Assembly: GCA_019802505.1 (NCBI GenBank)
Contig: JAFMOC010000003.1
Coordinates: 4,902,001-4,966,000, forward strand
Origin: Corydoras sp. C115
Taxonomy: Eukaryota; Chordata; Actinopteri; Siluriformes; Callichthyidae
Reading direction: 5' to 3'
Length of the DNA: 64,000 bases
Below the pieces are notes generated by a model. That model searched no databases and had not been told where the DNA came from. It worked only from the letters and a program-made list of their open reading frames with translations. Position 1 is the first letter of the stretch. Each line of letters opens with the position of its first letter. A program made the translations under genes and the position numbers. Shown here in pieces: positions 23,050 through 32,905 of the stretch.

Positions 23050-24340
23050 ATCTCGTTTCTAGGTCCACCCCGGCAGTCGGTACGCATTAGCCGCTTTTTC
23101 CGGCTGGAGCATCAGCTGCATTAACTCGGCGATAGCCCCGCCATTAGCCGCTTTTTCCGGCTGCAGCATCGGCTGCATTAACCCGGCGCTAGCCCCGCTA
23201 TTAGCCGCTTTATCCGGCCGCCGCTTCAGCTGCATTAGCACGGTGCTAGCCCCGCCATCTATTCCTTATCCGCCCTCCGCATTAACAAAGAGGGTTATCG
23301 ATTGCGTCCCGGAGTATGGGGAGATCGGTCTCCCTCTCTCCGTTCCGTGCGGGCTCCCGGCTGGGACCCGCGTGGAGGTGGCCTGAGGGCTTAGTGGCCA
23401 CCGGGGATGTCTGCCTCACGTCGGCCAGCCGGTTCGAGGCGGCCTTCCTAGGCAGGTCCGCCCCGGGTTCGGATGCCCGCGCCGTCATCGAGCACCAGGG
23501 CGCTGTCAAGAGACAGCTTCGCTGCGTGCGGGTCGGGAATTCGTCCTACGAGCCGCTGCGCGAGCCCCTCGGCTCCACGGGTCATCTGTCCTGCGAGCTG
23601 CTCCGTGCTGTCAGCGAGCCGTGGAGAGAGCCGCTGCATGAGCCGCTGCATGAGCCGCTACAGGAACCGTTCCGTCCTTACGGCCATCCGCTCCGCGAGT
23701 GGTTCGACGCCGCCGGTAATCCGCTGAGCGCCACCAGCGTGCCGCTCCGCGCCGTGAGCGACCCGCCTCGCAGCCTTCGGACCAGTGATCCGCCCTGCGA
23801 GCCGCTCCACCCAGTTAGCGAGCACCAGGGCGCGGTTAACAGGCAGTTTGCGGATTGGGACTCTGTTCTGCGTGCCGCTGCGCGCCAATTGTGAGCCACC
23901 GCGAGCAGTCAGCGAGCCACTGCAAGTGCCATCCCACCCCGCCGGCAATCCGTTCCGGGAGTGGTTCTACGCCGCCGGCAATCCACCGAGCGCCACCAGC
24001 GTGCCACCCTGCGTCGTCGCGAATCCGCCTCGCAGCCGTCAGTCCAGTGATCTGCCCTGCCATTAGCGACCCACCGCACAGCATCTGCGAGCCCCTCCGC
24101 CCGGTTATTGAGCCGCGTCACGCCGCTCGCATTAACTCTGCCAGTAATCCGCCCTGTGTGTTGCCGCTCGCCTTTAGCGATTCCTCGCTCGCTACGAGCA
24201 TTCCCAGGCTCGCCGTCTGCGATCCACCGCTCACCGCCAGCGCTCCGCCGCTAGTCATCAGCGTGTCGCTCCGCGGGTCATCCCGCTCCGCTGGGCGTCC
24301 CGCTCCGCCGGTAATCCGCTCCGTAAGCCGCCGCTCGCCA
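23050..24340 (+). repeat. E1 interior: degenerate GC-rich tandem repeats
   Basis: Two kinds of repeat are seen. At about 23,080-23,270 there are four variants of a unit built on GCCGCTTTTTCCGGCTG and GCATTAGC. At about 23,550-24,340 there are irregular units built on GAGCCGCTGC and ATCCGCCGCTC. The open frame at 23316-23894 (192 codons, + strand) spans part of this. Its residues (repeated EPLHEPL and SDPPRS) are low complexity and I assign no function. Confidence 0.6.
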
Positions 24341-26427
24341 TGATCGTTCCGCCGCTCGCCGTCAGCAATCCGCCGCTCACAGCCAGTGTTTCGCCGCTAG
24401 CCATCAGTGTGCCGCTCCGCGAACCACCCCGCTCCGCCAGTAATCCGCCCTGTGTGTCGCCGCACGCCGTCAGCGATCCGCCGCTCGTCGGTAGCAATCC
24501 GCCGCTCACCGCCAGCGTTCCGCCGCTGGCCTTCGGCGTGCCGCTCAGCGAGCCGCCCCGCTCCGCCGGTAATCTGCCCCCTGATCCATGCCGTGCCGCC
24601 AGCAATCCGCGCTGCGCCATATGCACGCCTGGCAGGGTTTGGGGCATCGATTCGGGCTACGAGTCCCGGTCTGCGTCGGTCGCGTCCCGTCCCAAGCCAT
24701 CCATGTTCTGTTCGGGTTGCGTCCGGTGCTCGGTTACCGCCTCGGTAGACCAGGACCTATTACTGTGTGGGGTCACTGTGGTACTGGCTCTCTCTTTGTG
24801 TGTTCAGGAGGCGGAGAGGAATCAGGCGGAGAGAGAGAGAGAGAGCAAGGTGTTTGGTGGACCTCAGGAGGGTCAGTCCAGTGGTCTGATGGGGAAGCTG
24901 TGGTCACTTAAGATCCCCGTACGGGACCACTTCACACCCGTTCTGGTCCATGGGCCGCCCACATTGGACTGTGTGCCCCTCGGTCGGAACCAGTTTACCT
25001 CTGCTCTGGACAGTTTTCCCGCCACTCAGGTGACAAAGGACTCGATTCCGGTTACCCAGCATATGGACCAGGACTATGTGACACTCGCGTTCACTCTGGA
25101 CACCTCTGCGTTCACTCGGGTCATCTCTGCAGTCGCGTGTACCCCGGTTGCCCCTGCGGTCGTGTTCCCGTCCACAGCAGAGCCCGCTGTAGTCCCTCCA
25201 GCGCCAGAGTCCGCGTTGGTCCAGTGGTCTGATGGGGGTCTGGACAGTTTGCCCGCTGCTCAGGTGACAAAGGACTCGATTCCGGATACCCAGCATATGG
25301 ACCAGGACTGTGTGACGCTCGCGTTCACTCGGGTCAACTCTGCGTTCATTCGGGTCATCTCTGCAGTCGCGTGTACCCCGGTTGCCCCTGCGGTCGCGTT
25401 CCCGTCCACAGCAGAGCCCGCTGTAGTCCCTCCAGCGCCAGAGTCCGCGTTAGCCGCTCCAGCACCTGAGCCCACGTTAGTCTCTCCTGTACCTGAGTCC
25501 GCGTTAGTCTCTCCAGCACCTGAGTCCATGTTAGTCTCTCCAGCACCTGAGTCCACGTTAGCCGCTCCAGCACCTGAGCTCGCGTTAGTCTCTCCTGTAC
25601 CTGAGTCCGCGTTAGTCTCTCCAGCACCTGAGTCCGCGTTAGTCTCTCCAGCACCTGAGTCCGCGTTAGTCTCTCCAGCACCTGAGTCCACGTTAGTCTC
25701 TCCTGCACCTGAGTCCGCGGGAGTCTCTCTGGCGTCTGAGCCCGCAAGTATTACTCTCAAAGGGTCATGGCGTTCCCGCATCCTCAAAGGGTCACGGCGT
25801 CCCCGCAATCCTCAAAGGGTCATGTCATCCTCGCACTCTGAAAGGGTCACGGCGTCCCCGCATCCTCAAAAGGTAACGGCGTCCCCGCATCCTCAAAGGG
25901 TCACGGCGTCCCTGCATCCTCAAAGGGTCACGTTGTCCTCGCGCTCTCAAAGGGTCACGTCACCCTCACGCTCTCAAAGGGTCATGTCACCCCCACATCC
26001 TCAAAGGGTCACGTCGCCCTCGCGCTTTCAAAGGGTCACGGCATCCCCACATCCTCAAAGGGTCACGTCGTCCATGCGCTCTCAAAGGGTCACGTCGCCC
26101 TCGCGCTGTCAAAGGGTCACGGCGTCCCCGCATCCTCAAAGGGTCACGTCACCCTCGCGCTCTCAAAGGGTCACGTTGTACTCGTGCTCTCAAAGGGTTA
26201 TGGCGTCCCCGCATCCTCAAAGGGTCATTGGGTTATTTTATTCTTTGTTTATGTTTGGGGTTGCGTCGGCGTGTCGTTTCGGTTTGGTTTTTGGTTTTTC
26301 ATTTCTTAAATTCTGCTCTGCTGCTTACCTGGTCACCTGGCTCGCTCATTACCCACTACATCGCACCGTGCAGTGCCGCCTTTGGACGGACTCCGCCCCC
26401 CTATGTAACAACCAGTCTCCATTTTAA
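24340..26427 (+). CDS. E1 repetitive Pro/Ser/Ala-rich ORF (695 codons)
   Basis: A single open frame covers the second half of E1 and runs into the 3' LTR. In order it has a Pro-rich part with NPPLTASVPPL-type repeats, a short unique part around residues 110-220, a tandem duplication of 78 codons, about ten copies of a 9-residue unit (LVSPAPESA), and about 17 copies of another 9-residue unit alternating QRVTASPHP and QRVTSPSRS. A TM-like stretch (VVLALSLCVQ) just before residue 157 is better explained as the pyrimidine tract of the acceptor at 24,806-24,807, so the protein made may begin after it. I recognise no domain. Both unit lengths are 27 nt, so copy-number changes keep the frame open. 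Confidence 0.45.
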   Translation: MIVPPLAVSNPPLTASVSPLAISVPLREPPRSASNPPCVSPHAVSDPPLVGSNPPLTASVPPLAFGVPLSEPPRSAGNLPPDPCRAASNPRCAICTPGRVWGIDSGYESRSASVASRPKPSMFCSGCVRCSVTASVDQDLLLCGVTVVLALSLCVQEAERNQAERERESKVFGGPQEGQSSGLMGKLWSLKIPVRDHFTPVLVHGPPTLDCVPLGRNQFTSALDSFPATQVTKDSIPVTQHMDQDYVTLAFTLDTSAFTRVISAVACTPVAPAVVFPSTAEPAVVPPAPESALVQWSDGGLDSLPAAQVTKDSIPDTQHMDQDCVTLAFTRVNSAFIRVISAVACTPVAPAVAFPSTAEPAVVPPAPESALAAPAPEPTLVSPVPESALVSPAPESMLVSPAPESTLAAPAPELALVSPVPESALVSPAPESALVSPAPESALVSPAPESTLVSPAPESAGVSLASEPASITLKGSWRSRILKGSRRPRNPQRVMSSSHSERVTASPHPQKVTASPHPQRVTASLHPQRVTLSSRSQRVTSPSRSQRVMSPPHPQRVTSPSRFQRVTASPHPQRVTSSMRSQRVTSPSRCQRVTASPHPQRVTSPSRSQRVTLYSCSQRVMASPHPQRVIGLFYSLFMFGVASACRFGLVFGFSFLKFCSAAYLVTWLAHYPLHRTVQCRLWTDSAPLCNNQSPF
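24806..24807 (+). other. Candidate splice acceptor in E1
   Basis: A pyrimidine-rich CTCTCTCTTTGTGTGTTCAG precedes GAGGCGGAGAG. E2 has TTTTGTGTTCAG followed by GATGGAGAG at the equivalent place. Confidence 0.5.
25006..25452 (+). repeat. Tandem duplication of 234 bp in E1 ORF
   Basis: Copy 1 starts at 25006 and copy 2 at 25240, each beginning CTGGACAGTTT and containing CAGCATATGGACCAGGAC. The period is 234 bases, exactly 78 codons, so the frame is kept. The copies differ at scattered positions, including a conserved-site Thr/Arg change (LDTS versus RVNS). Confidence 0.9.
25451..25738 (+). repeat. 27-nt minisatellite, first type, in E1
   Basis: About ten copies of a 27-nt unit containing GTTAGTCTCTCCAGCACC encode LVSPAPES-type nonapeptides. 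Variants use GCCGCTCC or TCTCCTGT in the middle. Confidence 0.92.
25758..26226 (+). repeat. 27-nt minisatellite, second type, in E1
   Basis: About 17 copies of a 27-nt unit containing CTCAAAGGGTCACG. Two sub-types interleave: one with GCGTCCCCGCAT and one with CGCCCTCGCGCT. The last unit joins directly to the middle of the 3' LTR. Confidence 0.93.
26228..26410 (+). repeat. E1 3' LTR, 5'-truncated
   Basis: Matches the last ~180 bases of the 5' LTR (TTGGGTTATTTTATTC to CTATGTAACA) with a few substitutions. The first ~205 bases of the LTR and any polypurine tract are missing. Confidence 0.88.
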
Positions 26428-27750
26428 GTCTTCCATCTTTTCTGAGTTTGGAAAGATTGGTCGGTGGAATCCAGAAAGTTTTCATGAATTGTACAACCAA
26501 TGGGTTTAAATATATTTTCTCTTTGGTGCTTGAAGGAGAACCTACCCTGGCCATTTCTTTCCGAGTAATGCAGGCATTCATAAAGGAGAACCTGGCAATC
26601 CTGGGCTTTGAGGCTGAAAGTTGCATAGAGGGGAACCTTGGGCAGGCATAGTTCATCCTACGTAGGCATGGTGCTGCCCTCCGGAGATAAGAGTCCATGA
26701 AGTGTGACTGTGTCCTTTGGAGTGGTGTCTTGGACACCCTCACAACCACACACCAGTTGCTCCAGACCCTTTGCCTACACACCTGAATTTGGTTTTTAAC
26801 TTGTCAGTTGAAAATGGACTTCATTAAGCCAACTGCACAAGAGAATCCACAGTTTTTGTTTTAGGCTGGTAAAGTACTCAGTCAGTCCATTAATATGCAC
26901 ATAGGGACATGGCATGAATGCCCACTATCTGGTCAGCTATATAGACTGGCAATTAAGTCTATGCTTTTCCAATCAAGAGCTGAATAGTAGGTTCTGATTA
27001 ACTAAGGTTTTGATAAAAAGCTGGTCCTTTGCTAAAAGTTTTAAGTCTTTACTCTTTGTCCTAGGATAAAGGATATGGCCTGCCAAATAGTACATGTGGA
27101 AAATGTCAGATCTTTTATCCAAAGGATTACTCAGAGAGTAATGTTTGCTCTTGGCTTAGATTTTCGTAGATTGAATCATGCTATTTACAAGCAAATGTAA
27201 TTGGGTATTATGACAAAAGGTCGGTGGAGTTTCTGGTTCGCCTGTCATTTTATCATGGGTGCCACACCTCTAATCATGGATAGATATACGGTTTCTGCTC
27301 AATTATGGATGAGTACCATGGCCTGCCAACTATTCAACGTGTGGAGAACACCAGCTACAAACACCTGTTTCCACAAAAGCAACAGGATATGTATTTCACA
27401 ATACTTTAAAGATGTGATGCTCTATTCTTAATGTCAGTAGAATGTCAGTAGACCTTTTCTGAGCATCAATAAAGAGCCCTAATTGTCCAACCCAGTGATC
27501 CAGACAGGAATTCATATGTTTCCTGAATGTGGACTAAACAAGCTCAAGGAATCAAGTCCAAATGTCTGTGGCAAAAAGATGTTGAAAGAACTGATTATTG
27601 CACTACCCATAGTCCTTAGTCAGGGTCTGGAGGGGGTTGGGCAGTTTTTCTTTACTCTGCATTCAACTCAGCAGCAGCAAAAGAACATTTTGGAGAAAGT
27701 TTGTTACTGCTTACCGTGCATGTTATTTTCAAACATTTATTGCGTATATA
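26411..27750. other. Unassigned sequence, not simple AT-rich intergenic
   Basis: More balanced composition than most of the window, with several medium open frames on both strands (for example 27483-27863 plus and 26333-26782 minus). None starts or splices convincingly and I recognise no family. It could be a decayed transposon body linked to the hAT-like end at 27,752. Confidence 0.3.
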
Positions 27751-27751
27751 C

Positions 27752-27865
27752 CGGTGTCTCCCAACCTTTTTGGGCCTTGGCACATATTTCACAAAATTAC
27801 CAGGCACACCACCAAACAACAAATCTTGGCCTGTTTAGTCAAGGTTTTGGTTTAGTTTTTTGACA
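27752..27865. mobile_element. hAT-like non-autonomous element fragment
   Basis: GTCTCCCAACCTTTTTGGGCC followed by TTGGCACATATTT and GGCACACCACC resembles, from memory, the widespread hAT terminus type (CAGTG-TCCCCAACCTTTTT...GGCACACC). Only one end is visible. Confidence 0.4.
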
Positions 27866-27870
27866 TTTGT

Positions 27871-27872
<2 letters not shown>

Positions 27873-27936
<64 letters not shown>
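27873..27936. repeat. (CT)n then (TA)n microsatellite
   Basis: A compound array: about 45 bases of CT followed by about 19 of TA, abutting the SINE at 27937. Confidence 0.95.
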
Positions 27937-28276
27937 GGTGGCACGGTGGCTTAGTGGTTAGCACGTTTGCCTCTCAGCGCTAGGGATTCCCGGTTCGAAT
28001 CCCCATCTGGGTGGAGTTTCCATGTTCTCCCCGTGTCCGAGTGGGTTTCCTTCGGGTTTTCCGGTTTCCTCCCACAGTCCAAAAACATGGATCAAGTCAA
28101 TTGAATTCTCAAAATTGCCCCATGTAGGGTGTGTCTGTGTGAGTGTGTGCCCAGCGATGGATTGGCGCCCTGTCCTGGGTGTATCTGCCCAGCGCCCGAG
28201 ACGTTCTCCCCTGGATGGGCATGGGGAACCCCACCGCGACCCTAATAGAGGATAAAGCGGGAGATAATGAATGAAT
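27937..28276 (+). mobile_element. DANA-like SINE, intact promoter boxes
   Basis: Full length with A-box TGGCTTAGTGG and B-box GGTTCGAATCC, ending GATAATGAATG. Flanking TATAT on both sides may be the target duplication, but it is not informative next to a TA array. Confidence 0.92.
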
Positions 28277-28900
28277 ATATGTTTTTTTTTAACTATCCAT
28301 ACAATGTGTTAGGCTGGCTAGTGTGTACTCCCCAGCCAAGTTGAAATAAAACCTATGTAAATTCTGCAATGTAAAAACTGTTTATGTTAATGGTTGGGGT
28401 ACTTTTATTTAACATTTATGAAGACTTGTACCATCAATTCTACTATTTTAATTTTTGACATATATTTACTAGTGGAACAGACTCATTTTGACAAGCATTT
28501 TAAAAGTGAAAATGGAATATGGCAATGACAAAATTAGCGCTAATTACAGTAAATGGCAGCAATCCCATGTGAGCTTTTCAGTAAGTTGCTAAGGAAACAG
28601 TGTGTGTTTGTGTATGTGATTTTGAGTATCAATTGGCTTGGTCAAGACCAACGGGAGCTTATTAAATAACTGCCTGCACTACAGCATGGAAACTACACAG
28701 CTAGAGCTAAAATCTTTCAAAACCAGCTGTGCTGTGTTTTATATAAAAAATAAATTGTTCACTCACACATTTGTGTTCATGCACTGCAGGAACTTCACAT
28801 AAACTTACATTAGTTTCATGTAGACTCACTCAAAACCTTAATCATACCAGCTACTAGACTTAGCCTAACCATAGCCCTAACCTTAAATTCCAAACATGTT
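28277..28900. other. Non-coding, no recognised feature
   Basis: AT-rich. A short run of CCTAACC-like motifs near 28,862-28,885 is too irregular to be a telomeric repeat. Confidence 0.45.
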
Positions 28901-29263
28901 TCCACTGTAACAGGTGCCTAGGGCACCTGTTACCTGTTCTGTGTTTCGTTCCTTTCGGTTGGGTTAATTAACGTTCATGTGTCATTAGTTTAGTTAATTA
29001 ACTTCTTGTCATTGGTTTGTCTTGTGCACGTGGGCGGGTGTCTTTTTGTATTTATTTCCGTTGTTTCCCGTTCTCTGTGCTGGTCGTGTGTTTGATGTCA
29101 CTAGTCTTTTCGTACCTCATGTTTTTGGTGCTACTGCACCTTTAAATAAACCCGTCCTTCTGCTACCTGCGTGCCTGGCTCCCTTCAGCGCGTGTAAACG
29201 CGGCGGCTCTGTGCTTCCTATTCGCAGCCAATTTTTCCCGAGGTAGACTACCGTGACATCCAC
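28901..29263 (+). mobile_element. Solo LTR (family B) with 5-bp target duplication
   Basis: The LTR at 28906-29258 (353 bases) begins TGTAACAGGTGCC and ends CGTGACA. It is flanked by TCCAC at 28901-28905 and 29259-29263. It carries AAATAAA at about 29,145 and TACCTGCGTGCCTGGCTCCC at about 29,164, and is the same family as the E2 LTRs. Its 5' end is a near-perfect palindrome (CAGGTGCC-TAG-GGCACCTG). Confidence 0.93.
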
Positions 29264-29516
29264 CAAATGTATTTACTTTCATTGATGGCATCTATTTGTT
29301 ATCCCACCATGTGATGTACATGTTTTATAATGCATTGTGACAACATGATATAAATAATCTTCTAGATTTATTCAAACTCTAACCAAAACTGTTACTAGTC
29401 TAACCCTATCCATTAACTAATTCTTTAAGACAAACATATCTTCACATTGTGGAGACCAGCATTTGGTCATCACATTTAAGAGAAAGCACCACGATGAGTG
29501 ATATGTCACACAAGTG

Positions 29517-29579
<63 letters not shown>

Positions 29580-30710
29580 TGTATCTCAGGATGTAAAAAC
29601 CTGAGATCTGGAGAGATAAGCTTTTGGAGTCGACACTGCACTCTGCTCAGTGTGGGCGTCTTTAATAAAACTGCAATATGTGACTTCTAATCCACTTTGT
29701 GTACATAACATCAATCCACGTTCATAATCACAGGTCAGTAAAGATAAAGGAATTCCAAAAGAGAATACAATGCTTCCGTCACCACGTTAATTTTATTGTA
29801 AACAATCAAAATTTAAATTTTTATTTATTTATTTAATTTTATTAAAGTCATTAAAGTATTTAATCTAAATATTTTAAATGATGTACAGTGGTAGCACACA
29901 GAAGTAAAGTAAAATAGCCAGATTAAATATTTTAAGTCTTTCCAGAAAAAAATGTATGTAATATGTAAATGTAATGTAAATGTAAAAGACAAGCAAGCTT
30001 AATTATATATATACAGTATATATATACTGTGTGTATATATATATAAATTGTGTATATACATATATATAAATTGTCTGTATTGTGTGAAAGATATTGAGCT
30101 TGTATTGAGCTTGATGCTGGGAAATTTCTCATAGCAGTGGCTTTCAATACATGCTTAGTCTCCAGATATTAACATTTAAATATTTTGTATAAGTAAAATA
30201 TATGATTTTTCTTGTCCATGTTCTTGTTTGGAATATTTCTGCTAATCTGTCTATTTTTTGGTTATTTCCTGAGTTTGCGTTTATCATTATTAATTAGTTA
30301 ATTAGTTAATGTCATGATATTTCACCTCTTACTCTTGACACTCCTTGTTGTTATTCATGGAGTGTCTATTTGTTTCCTCATCCTCGTTTGTTTTACAGTA
30401 TTTCTTTTATCTCAGTCACGTTGCTGGCCTTCGCATGAGAGTTAAGCTTCCTTTTTTTTCTGCACTCTGTTACATTCCTGTATTTCATGTTAGTCAGGCA
30501 TCTTTATACTCTGATTAGTCGCATGTCTGTGGTCTATGCGCTATCTATATCTATGTTCACCGCCTTTGTGTGTGCTCCTATTTTCCCCTCTTAGTTTCAT
30601 GCCGTACTAAAGGAATATTTTATTGGTTTCCCTTTGTACAATACATAAAAATATAGAAATATAAAGTATATTTGTTGACAGCCTTCATACTTTGCCTTCA
30701 TTATCCATAA
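29264..30710. other. Non-coding with TA-rich microsatellites
   Basis: A (TA)n array lies at about 29,519-29,583 with GTATAT interruptions. A TA-rich palindromic patch (TATATATACAGTATATATAT) lies at about 30,005-30,060. No gene was recognised. Confidence 0.6.
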
Positions 30711-32358
30711 TGTGTGTTCCGCAAAGGTCAGTTCTGGGTCCGCTCCTATTTGCGTTATATATGCTTCCATTGGGATCAATTATTCGTAAACATGGAATCA
30801 GTTTCCACTCTTATGAAGATGATAAACAGTTATAAATTTCAGCTAACCCTAATGATGTTTGTTCAGTCAGTAAGCTCGAGTACTGCATCCAAGATATTAA
30901 AATATGGATGTCAAAAAACTTCCTACTGCTAAATTCTGATAAAACAGAGTTTCTAATAGTTGGACCTAAGGACAAAATTAACAAAGCTTCTAACACTATG
31001 TTACACCTTGATAACTCTTTAATTAGACCCAGTTCATCTGTAAATAATCTCGGTGTCATTATTGATTCAGATCTCTCCTTTACAAAGCACATTAGCAATA
31101 TTACTAGAAATGCATTTTTTTCACCTTCATAACATTTAGAAGCTACAAAATATCCTCTCCCTCCAAGATGCAGAAAAACTAATTCATGCTTTTATTACCT
31201 CAAGGTTAGTTTATTGTAATTCACTTCTGACAGGATGTTCTAATAAATCATTAAATAAATTACAACTTGTGCAAAATGCTGCAGCTAGAGTTTTAACTAA
31301 AACCAGAAAGTTTGATCATATCAGTCCTGTGTTATTAAACTTGCACTGGCTACCAGTTAAGTTTTGTATTGAGTACAACATTTTGATAACATAAAATTCT
31401 ACATAATCAGGCTCCACAGTATCTGAGTGAGCTGATTCAATCGAACAAGCCAACACGTGAGCTCCGATCTCAAGATGCTGGTTTACTCTTAGCTCCTAGA
31501 ATAAATAAAATTACTGCTGGTGGAAGAGCGTTCTCCCACAAGGCTACTCAACTTTGGAATAGCCTTCCAGTTACTGTTCGTGATTCTGAATCACTATTAA
31601 TCTTTAAAAATAAATTAAAAACGTATTTATTTAATCTTGCGTTTAATTAATCCCCTGTAGATAAAGATGTAGATCTCAGGCTTGGCCGTGTTGGGGTGGT
31701 AATCTCTGATCAGTGTATGCTGGCGTTTCACCTCTTCACCCACCTCATCATTAATGGGGGGTGTCGCGCTGAAATGATGCTGTTCCAGGGAGCCATCTCA
31801 ACTATGTAGAGTCTGCAGTATCTGCCTCTTTTAGTTATGCTGCTCTAGTCAGTGATGCCGGAGACACATGCTGCACTGTGTTAATCAATTACTTATTAAT
31901 TAAATGCTGTGCTTTATTATTAGTTCTAACTGCCTTCCTTTATCTGTTTCTTTGGAGGTGTGACCGGCTTCCTGGAGGTTTAGTCAGACCTTCATCCATG
32001 GCTCTGCCGACAAATACTGGATGAACCTGAATATTAATTGGACTTGCGGTCCTACAGGACCCCCTTAATGGACTCACATATAGTTTTCCAGTTGTTAGAG
32101 TTTTTCCATTTGTTAAATATCTGTACATGGCTGTCCTACACTGTTGTTGCTGCCTGGCCGCTCAAGGAGGATGAGTCCCCCACTGAGTCTTGGTCCTCCC
32201 AAGGTTTCTTCCTTAAATAACAACATAACAGGGAGTTTTTTCTTGCCACCGTCGCTTCGGCTTGCTCTTTGGGGGTTTAAAGGCTTTTCATTCTGTAAAG
32301 CTGCTTTGTGACAATGTACTGTTGTAAAAAGCACTATATAAATAAATAACTTGAACTT
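30711..32358 (+). mobile_element. 5'-truncated CR1/L2-type LINE relic
   Basis: The frame reads CVPQRSVLGPLLFALYMLPL, the reverse-transcriptase region before the catalytic box, then FHSYEDDKQL-stop. The usual [FY]ADD box is YEDD, and stops and frameshifts follow. Later pieces are recognisable: NSDKTEFLIVGPK, NNLGVIIDSDLSFTKHI, SRLVYCNSLL, QLVQNAAARVLT, LHWLPV and LWNSLPVTVRD. The 3' UTR includes GGTTTCTTCC and GGGAGTTTTTTCTTGCCAC and ends GCACTATATAAATAAATAACTTG, typical of fish CR1/L2 (Rex1-like) elements as I remember them. It is dead on arrival: 5' truncated and with no usable ORF. Confidence 0.88.
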
Positions 32359-32682
32359 ATAATTCGGTTTGATCTAGTTATTGCATTTGTGATTGTGTAG
32401 GTTTATGTTTTTGCTGTTAATGAATAGTACTTTGTGGCTTTTGCCTTTACTTGCATTATTCTCACTGCCATCTTTTGGGTTTAGTGTTAGCTCCCTTCAT
32501 ATGTCATTTGTCTTCTAATTATTTTGAATTCTGACAGATTAGTAGTATGTCCATTCATGTTGTATATGTATTATAAATGAATTTATTGAAGGTATGCTGG
32601 ATGAGTTTAACGTATAGCTAGTATAGATAATAGCTGGGTTTGTGAATAACTGGCAGAGCCAGAGAAGGAACAAAGAAGCAGC
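32359..32682. other. Non-coding, no recognised feature
   Basis: T-rich spacer between the LINE relic and a SINE fragment. Confidence 0.5.
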
Positions 32683-32826
32683 ATCCATCAATCATCTTCC
32701 ACTTAATCCAGTACTAGGGTCACAGGGGGTTCTTCATGCCTATTCTAGGGAAAAAGTTTTGGATGCTGAAATGATACACCCAGGAAAGGGCACCAATCTA
32801 TCTCTGGCCACACACTCACTCACTCA

Positions 32827-32895
<69 letters not shown>

Positions 32896-32905
32896 TATAT
32901 AGAGG
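32683..32905 (-). mobile_element. 3' part of diverged SINE with (CA)n expansion
   Basis: The inverted SINE 3' body (CATCTTCCACTTAATCC ... ACACCCAGGA) runs into the inverted GT-rich segment, which has grown into about 34 CA units at about 32,819-32,889. The SINE 5' part is missing. Confidence 0.75.

Larger units (their letters stand above)
22596..26410 (+). mobile_element. E1: non-autonomous LTR element with repetitive ORF
   Basis: A GC-rich island is bounded by a full LTR on the left (22596-22984) and a truncated copy of the same LTR on the right (about 26228-26410); both end CTATGTAACA. The interior of about 3.2 kb shows no recognisable gag, protease, reverse transcriptase or integrase. It consists of degenerate GC-rich repeats and long open frames. 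There is a donor-like site (TAG|GTGAGT) 23 bases after the 5' LTR and an acceptor-like site before the main repeat region (24808). No target duplication was found (ATTAT left, ACCAG right), in keeping with a later deletion or recombination. It is related in layout to E2 at 56.7-59.4 kb. Confidence 0.75.

Noticed and set aside
24766..24807. Transmembrane segment (VVLALSLCVQ) in E1 and the similar stretch in E2
   Set aside because: Both coincide with a pyrimidine-rich tract ending in CAG before matching sequence, so an intron 3' end explains them better than an envelope-like membrane protein.
28862..28885. Interstitial telomeric repeat (CCTAACC-like words)
   Set aside because: The words are irregular and not a tandem (CCCTAA)n array.
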